Positions 14,201 through 23,200 of a DNA stretch of 30,861 nucleotides are shown piece by piece. The DNA is taken from assembly GCA_003118195.1 (NCBI GenBank), contig BEXV01000682.1, positions 160,782 to 191,642 on the forward strand, read 5' to 3'. Positions within the stretch are counted from its first letter, which is position 1. The number at the start of each line of letters is the position of its first letter. The position numbers were made by a program, and so were the translations under genes. The notes below the pieces were generated by a model. That model was not told where the DNA came from. It did not search any database and worked only from the letters and a program-made list of their open reading frames with translations. Source of the DNA: Hemicentrotus pulcherrimus (lineage: Eukaryota > Echinodermata > Echinoidea > Camarodonta > Strongylocentrotidae).

Positions 14201-17200
14201 CAGTCTAGATTCGACCATGAATAAACATGGAACAATAAGAAGTGCTGAAGAATGCTGCAAGTAAGTTAAAGTATGATGATGATGATGATGCTGAGGAGGA
14301 GAAGGAGATGATGGTGGAGGTGATGATGATGATGATGGTGATGGTGATGATGATGATGATGATGATGATGATGAGGGTAGTTATGATTATGATGATGATA
14401 ATGATGATAATGGTTATGATGGCAATGTACAATGTTGGACGGATCCTGCACAAAACAAAAACATCAGTATGACAGAACTTCGAGAAAGAGCCATCTTCCA
14501 CCCTACAATTTACTTAAACAAGTCTTTCTCCATCCTCTAATCCCACAGAACTCTATTTCTCTTTCTCTCTTCTCTCCAAGACCAAGCTCTTTCTCCTACT
14601 CCTACTCTCATTTCTCCATCCCATTCTCTCTCCATGTATTGGTCTTCTTAATCTTTTACCCACATGTACCATTATCTGTGTGAATGTAAACGTCATTCTT
14701 TCTCTCTCTCTTTTATTCATTCAGATCTCAGTGTGGGCAGATCTTCATCGGCATGGTAACCAGCAACTATCAGGCCAAAGGAGACATTGTGGCCCTCCTT
14801 GAGCAGCTGGACAATGCCTGTATACGATTCGTCCACTTCTCCCGAGACCAAGAACTGAGAAGCAGGGTAATATATTATATGGACTCTCTCTGCTTGCATC
14901 TCAGCTCTATAGTCCTCGTTATAATAATAATAGTGGGTTCTTGTACAGCGATCATATCTGTCAGACTTGACACTCCTGGCACTTCACAATTATTACCCCA
15001 GCTTTAGCATGGCTGCCATTACAGTGCTATAGCATTTCATTGATTCCTGCCAGGTACCCATTTACATCACCTGGGTCAAGTGTGGCAAATATAGATTAAT
15101 GTCTTCCCATAGGACAGAAGTGCTGAGGCGGGGCTTGAACTGCGGACCTTGTGATCCACAGTCAGATGACGTAGTCACTCGACCAAGGGTACCATATTAT
15201 TGTTTGAGGTGTCCCAGCTCAAGTCAAAGATCTGTCAATTATCTTTGTCTTGTGAGAAATCTGTGAATGCAAGTTGTGTATTTAAAGGTGTTTATCAGTC
15301 CAATATAATTATTTTCATCTGGGACTGACAAAGATTACCATTCTGAAGACCCAGATCAAATTTGAACCAAAGTTGAAAACCACAGAGCTGACCTCTGAAC
15401 CACCTGCCCAACTCACATCTCTCTAAATTTAGTTTTCCCCCTTTCTTCCATCCATAGGTGTTCTCTGAGAAGCTTGGCCTGGAGGCCGGATGGAACTGCC
15501 ACATCTCCCTGCTGGACCAGGACTCCTCCTCCTCCAGCTCCTCTCACCTCCCTCACACAGGAGAGGTGTCCCGCCAGTACTCCAGCCACAGCAGCAGCGG
15601 ACATGATAATAACACCATCACCGACGGAGAGATGAGCAACAGGCAGAGCGATACCAGGGAACCCAAGTCGGATGGGACAGAGACGTCTCCTCCTCACTCG
15701 GCTGATGAAGCACAGGTACGTCTGTGAAATAATGGGGAGTCGCCTCCGTTATAATACACTTTTGAAAACAAAACATTCATAATACAGACTAAATGATTTC
15801 TGAATGGAATGTTTTTACCACTTTATCACAAATATTTGAAATAGGGTCCCTCATTTTTTGTCATAATTAATCAATTCTGAACTATCATATTTCAGAAAAT
15901 AGTAAAAATAGATCAATTTCTAGACAATTCTTGAATAATATGTCATTTTCCTCTTTCCTTTTAAATAAAATGTCTTTTACTCTCCATTTGTTATTTGGCC
16001 TTTTTCTTAATGATTACCATTGATAATGATGATGATGTTGACCCCCTCTTGTTTTGGGGTTGTTTTTTTTAAACATACACAAACATGATGTATGTGATTA
16101 TGCTTCATTTTGCTCATCTCTGTGATTCCTAGGTTCAGGTTGAAGTGGAGGCACAGAGAGTACGCTTTGATCCTGTGGAGGCTGTTGTAGTGGTAGATAT
16201 GGAGAGCTTGATAGGGGAGGAGCAAAAAGAAGGAAGTGATGTTGTTTCTAGCCAACAAGTAAATGAAGGGAGTAATATTGACGATGGGAGTAGACCATGT
16301 GAAACTGTGGTAGTTTCCATGAAAGGATCTGCTGTTCCTAAATTATCAAGACCGTGCAGCAGGGATGCAGACACCGAAGATGCAAACGATGAGGAGGAGG
16401 GAGATGAGGACAAAGATGAAGAAGGAGGACTTCAGAAGCCTTCCTTATTACAGGAAGATACCTGTGTTGAAAGTAGGACAAAAACATCGCACGATTCAAA
16501 GGATGCTTCTTTCGTGGAAAGTACAGGGCCAAAGGAGGATGATGCGTTACTAGGAGACCAAAATCACATCGAGCCATCATCCGATCCATCGTCTCCATCA
16601 TCACCAAACTCGCAATCCATTCCCACCCTTCCCCTTCAAACGCAGGCCTCAGATGCCAACAACTCTGAAGATGCCAAAGAGACAGATGCCCTCTTGAGTC
16701 AGCCATCACCGAAGCCGTTTGATCTTTCCAACAGACAGCGGCAGATCTCTGAGACACAGACTTTTAATAGCGATGTCTCTGCAGCAGGGACAGATACCTT
16801 GAGCCACCAGACAGAGAGTGAAACAGCTGGAGGATTTGATATTTCAAACAGGGTAAAACTTTGAAGGTGTATTTCTATTTCTGATTTTTTTTTGTAAATG
16901 ATATCACAGATGTTAGGGGTAGGTACAGTTTATGTCAATCTATGTTTTTTTTTCTTTCATTATGGGATGTCTTACGGTTTAAATACGAAAATTCAAAATC
17001 AGTTTAAATAACTAAATGTACATTCGATCACAAGAGTTAGCATCATTTTTTGTAGCCATTACAGAATATTGTAATCTAGTTATAAAGTTTCATATTTCAA
17101 TACAAACGATTAAAACAAAAAAATACTGTGCTTTACAGATTATGGGATATCATTTACAGTGATTTCTATATCAAAGGAAGTTATAGGGCAACACAACATT

Positions 17201-20200
17201 GGCTTTACAAAATTACTCTTTGATCATTTTCAACAGTTGTAATCAGAAAAATAACTTCTTGATAATTTATATAGTGTAATGAAAATCATGTAATATTCTG
17301 TATGAAACTAGGGTTGAGCTATAAATAAATATCATTGAAATATTGATGTGTTTTTTCTTGCCAGGCCAAGTTACCTCGAGGGATAGCCAACATCAGACCA
17401 CACATAGAGAGGATTGACAATGTCCCCCTCCTTGTACCCCTCTTCACAGATGTCACTCCAGAAAGTGAGTTCTGTCATTGTGATGTTACAGAAAGAATTT
17501 TGCTGCAAACCCAGTATTAGAGATCAGGGACCCATTTCACAAAGCCTTGTTTCAATGACAAATGACAAAAATCAGTGACAAATCTGCTGACAACCAATTT
17601 AGAAGCAAGGATTTCAATAGCTTATAACAAAACATGTCATTTTTCACTGATGACAAATTATGTGAAATGGGGCTCAGATGCACAATATTCATCATTCATT
17701 CATTCATTGTTCTGATCTCTAACCACTAGAGTATAGCAATTTTTTAATAACTCTTTCTTATACAGCTTGACCAACGTTTGTTCTTATTTTTGTTTCGTAG
17801 GGATGAGAATTTCCACATATTTCAGTCTTTCCAGACACCATTCTCACACCCAGATGTGTAGTTCTTGAGCATTTCTCATACATGATTTGCATGGTGTTCA
17901 ATTATCATAAATAATACAGACTTTGTGCATGACAAGTTGCATTTAAACAATGGTCCAAATATCAAGCACATATCTTAAATACATGTACTAGTAAGGCGTA
18001 GTGATAAGTCAACAGTCATTAAACATTTGACTTCTGTATATTTTGCAACTTTTCCACTCCGGAGAACCCTTCTTCTTCTTCTTCTTCACTATAAGAACAG
18101 GCCACTGTCGAAATGATGTAGGTGTATATACAGTGTCTCAATACAAGGCCTAGTTACAAAGAACTATATGCAGCTAAAAAGCTACCCTGTACCCTCATGT
18201 TATGGATTTCATTTCATTCCAAGCTTACCTTCTGATCTGTACACATTACTGATCAAATGATTTTCTAGTACCATGATTATTCTTGTTTCCATAGCGACCC
18301 GTGAGATGGTGGAGATTATGCAGGAAAATGGAGAGGTTGTGTGCTGCTTGGGTAGCAGTCTCAACATAACCAATGCATCCATCTTTGCTCAAGCAGATAT
18401 CAGGTACAATTAATGTTTTTATTTTAATTGTGAGGCCTATTACAAAGTCTTGTCAATCGTTTTACCCACCATGATATTAAAGGTAAAGGTCTGGAATAGT
18501 TAAGTTTGAACATTACAAACCATTATAGAGTGTGTGAGATAAAAGCAGAATGAAAAATGAAAAAGCTGATGATAACATGAACTTGGTTTACCATATTAAA
18601 GTCTTTATACATTAAGGAGAAATAATCTTCATAGTGATTTTGTATACATAGTATCAATGTGAAGCAACTTTCCCCAAACACAAAGAATCCTTCTCAATAT
18701 ACATCTTTGAATTGGTTCACTGAATATTGGACATCATTTCACAAAAAATCTTATATAAGTACAAACCTGCTGACATCCTATTGAAATGTATACTTTATAT
18801 TTGACACATGTTTCAATGGGATTTGACAAACTTGTACTTGCAACAGTTTTACGAGATGCTTCTCTGGATTGAAGTTTACTCTTGTTTTGTATTGGCAGCA
18901 TTGGCTTAGAGCCGTTACCACCCCACATCTGTATGAACAAAGACCACGCCCACCCGAAGACTCCGCCCAACTGGACGTCATCACATCCCCCCTGGTCGCC
19001 ATTAGAGGTCTCCAGTCTCCTCACCAGTCTACCCTGTTCTCTCTCATTCCATCGGATGGATAACATCAGTCTCATCTCACTCATCAGAGAGGTAGGCTAA
19101 AGTCTCTTTCAGATATGATATGTGGCGATCTGACGCAAACAAACATGCCACATTTTTCTTAATTACATGTATGTCTCAATAATGTCATCTACAGTTAACT
19201 TAACTGATGTAACATGGTTATTGCCATTTATATTCCTCTTTTACTACATGTTATTTTGAATACTTTTCTGGACTGTATGGATTATGCTCCTCACATTCTT
19301 ACATTGCGCATAAATACTGCTTGTGATCATACCGTCAACCTTATTTCATATCATAATTTTCATACTTTTGACCTTTCCTTTCTACTTCTGACCGTAGGCT
19401 AGGGGAATTTGCAACGGGATGGTCAACTGCTTCACCTTCTTCATGTTTGGTCTGCTGACCCTTAGTGCAATTCAACTCCTGTGTACGCTGCTATTCTTGC
19501 CACCCCCTCTCAGCGGGCGTCACGTCCTCTGGCTGGCCTCGGTCGTCGTGCCGCTGCTGGCCGTGGCCCTGATGGGGTCAAACTCCCAGTCAAAGGTCAT
19601 GACCCAGGCTACGGGCAAGAATGTGAGGGAGCATAATACGGATGTAAGTGAACTTGTCTCTAATGAAGCCAATAATATGTGGTTTAACTTTGTGTGTAAT
19701 TGAAAGAGGGTCTGAGTAATTAAGGTGATGATAATGATTCTTCATTCCATATTGACCTTAATAATAAATGGGAAGCCATGTCTGCTACCTTAAGATATGA
19801 CTTGAATTTGAGCAAGGAATTTTCTCATATTCCTCTAATGATTAATGTTAATTTTTTTTCTCTGATATAATAAATAGTAAGTGAGACAAAACCTTGTATC
19901 ACTTTGAGCAAAATGAAGTCATTTTCATCAGAACAGACAACCATATCTACTGATTGATGTCTCCTCTATATTGATCTCCTTCTCTCCTCCCAGCATGTGG
20001 TATTGTTCTGCTTCTACTTCATGACCAAGTTCCTGGGTTCGGTGGTGATCTGTACTGTGTGTCACTTCCTAACTCTCTTAGCTTTCTGCCAGGAGACTGC
20101 AGAGGATCCCACAGATTGCCATTTCATCCTTCACAACAGGTAGGATGGTGTAATTTATTTATAAATTTATTTAGGTAGATCACGATTGGTAGGGTGTAAT

Positions 20201-23200
20201 TATTTATTAATTTCCTTATGTAGTTCAAGACAAAAAGCTGTTTGGTTTGTGTTTTTCTCTGCAGTCATTGTGGTTATTGCTTTGTACATGAGCTTATCAG
20301 CCTTTTTCTGCATTTAGTATGTTTCTAAATTTCTATGATTGCTTTCATTTGTAGGTTCTCTTTCTCTTATCTTGTAATCATCATATGACAAGACTAGTTT
20401 ACTTTCAAGTTGCAAGCACCCTCAGATATATTATGTAAATGTTAAAATCTTCTTTTTAACAGATACCATGAAAAAGAGTTATACATTGTGCATATCATGT
20501 ATATGCAGCACAGACCTACATGTACATGTACTGCATCTTGAAGTTTTATGGTATTAGTGAAGAAAGAGAATATTTAATTCTAGTCATGGTTGCAACTTCA
20601 GTCAAACCTGTCTATCATGGCCACTCAAGGTAAACAGAAAAAGTGGACATTGTAGACAGGTGGCCTTTCTAGACAAGTTCTACTACACACATTTCTCTCT
20701 CAAGGAAGACAAATTGCATGGCCACTATAGACAGTGGCCTTTGTAGAGAGGTGGCCACTGAGACAGGTTTGACTGTATATGAGTGCATAACTTTTATTCC
20801 AGTGTATTGACTTTGGTGTGTGTAATTTTCTTGTTGCCAACCTGTTCTTTTCTATGTGTTCTCTGTGACTCCTAAGAAACATGACATCAAGCTGGAATGG
20901 ATGGAGAGAGGAGTACTCCTCACATCAAGTACTGGCACAAAATATTCAGGCATTCCTTCTTACATTGTATTTCAGTAAGTAGTAGATCATCCTATATGTT
21001 TACATCTATATATCTCTCTCTATATATCTATATATCTGTCTATCTATCTCTCTCTCTCTCTCTCTCCCATTCTCCCTTCCTCTCTCTCTCTCTCCGACTA
21101 TCTCTGTATATGTTTCCCTATATCCATTTCTCTTGTTTTTCTACAAAGTGTCAATATCTTGTTTTCTATAAAAATAGGTTTATTAATATTTGTCATATTT
21201 ATAAGATATTTCATGTTTCAACACACTTCTCCGCTATCAAGATCAAATTGCCGCACATCTGTAATCTTTCCTGCTTCCATCTGTCCAAGTTGGTCTTAAT
21301 TCTTATATTTTTCTTTTATTCTTCCCATAAATGTTGACTCTTGTTTTTCTCCCAGTTACATCATCAGCCAGCTTTGTTAATTGTTTACAACCCTTGTGGA
21401 GGAAACCACCATTCAGGAACTATTTGTGGTGTGGAATCGTTTGTGCACTGTAAGTAGATAAGTACTATCAGATCCAGTATCATTATATATATTTATACAG
21501 TTCATAACTTAAGTATTGATACCCTTACCAAGTTTTGTAATTTTTTTTATTAGTATGCGAAAGATTGATTTGTCCCAATTTATGTTTCTTGAGAATGTGA
21601 CATATTAAAGCTTACATCTAAAAGTATTCAACAAAGGCCCTAGTTCCACCAGTCTACCTTTCATTCTTGACTTTCAAAAAAACACAACAATCATCAAATT
21701 TACAAGGGATATGACTCATTTAGTTGTTCACTGTATATATATACATATATATATATTTATACGGAGGTATATACATATTTATTTCTGGGTTTTGTAAACC
21801 TCAGATCAATTGTTAACATCTTTCAAATTTGGTCAAATATAGATATGTTTTTGAATCTTGATGATTATTAATGATACCCCAACACAGGTGGCACTTGTAC
21901 ATTTGTATTTGGCAATTCAGATTGGTATTTAACACTCAAACCATACATAAATAGTTGGGTGAAAAAGAAGTATTACAATCTGCATTAAAATGTAAGTTAC
22001 ATACTTTGGCAAGTGCTTAAAAAAGCTTTGGTTATTGATAGTTTTTAAAAGTACTGTGTACTTCACATGTAGATAAGATCAAATAGTTACAAAGGCCCAT
22101 TCACACATCCCAAACGCCATTCAAAAAATAAAATAAAAACAAAATATCATATTTTTGGACTGCCATTTACACTACTAGCAAAAAACAAAAACAAAAACTG
22201 TTGGTGTTTATTCATACCAATTTTTTTGTGATTAGTGGGCATGCGTGACTTGTGGCTACCCTGCGTGCAATCGCACAGAAGCGAGGAGAGTTATGTGACG
22301 AAAAAGAGGCAAAGTACCAAAAATTTTATTTTAACTGCAAGAATTGGAGAAATTTCGGCAGGTGTTTAAAAAACCACAATCCAGAGGTGATTTTTTTGGT
22401 TATTCATCGAAACTCTGGAATATGAGAAAAATCAACAATTTTTGATTGCAATGTGAATGCAGCTAAAAAGCACTTCTATTCCATCCTATGCAGATTCATC
22501 CTGGAGATTATCTTCTTTGCGATAGACATGAGTATATGGGGATCGGTTGATGCAGCAAGGATGCCTTCGAGCCTGGAAGACATCCCCCTTGAGGTGTGGC
22601 TGATTGGTTTCCTATGGCCGCTGGTCGTTCTATTCCTCTGTGAAGCTGTCAAGCAGTATGAGATACAGTAAGGCATCATTTTCCTCTTGTTTCAATACCT
22701 AATACAGTCAAACCTATCTATAAAGACCACCCATGGGAGACAAGAGAAGTGGTCTGAAAGGCATCACTTTCCTCTCACCTACTTTAGTGACCACCTGTCT
22801 ACAAAGACCACATTTTGTTTGTTTCCCTTGAAAAGGTTTCTCATTGAAACGTGTACTACAGGAACCTGTCTACAAAGACCACTTTTTGAGTTTCCCTTGG
22901 ACAGTCGGTATAGACAGGTTTGGCTGTACTCTGATTTGTAGAGGTTTTGTGGCCTAGTGGATAAGTCTCCGGACTGTGAACCCCAAGGAATGAGGTTCGA
23001 ATCCTGCCACAACACTAATGTCCTTTGGCTGGAACCATGCCGGGGTAATAATATCTAAAGTATTTTTCCACCATTTTAGAGTCGTATCATAAGGTGTATA
23101 TTCCTGAATAATCCTATTCAAACCGTAAAACCTATTTTCTCTTTTTACCCTTTTTTGTTTCAGAGTTTTTGTTAGGTGGCAGAAGAGGACCAAACTCCAA

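Noticed and set aside
14205..14501. Asp/Met/His/Ile-rich open frames on both strands
   Set aside because: Pure translation of a GAT microsatellite. No splice-supported exon and no similarity to TMEM94.
16135..16757. Minus-strand frames of 92 and 139 codons across exon 19
   Set aside because: Shadows of the acidic plus-strand exon. The plus frame has matching phases, splice sites and conserved neighbours.
22098..22460. Possible foldback with CATTCACAC / GTGAATG ends
   Set aside because: Only short end words pair and the arms cannot be extended, so I did not list it as an element.
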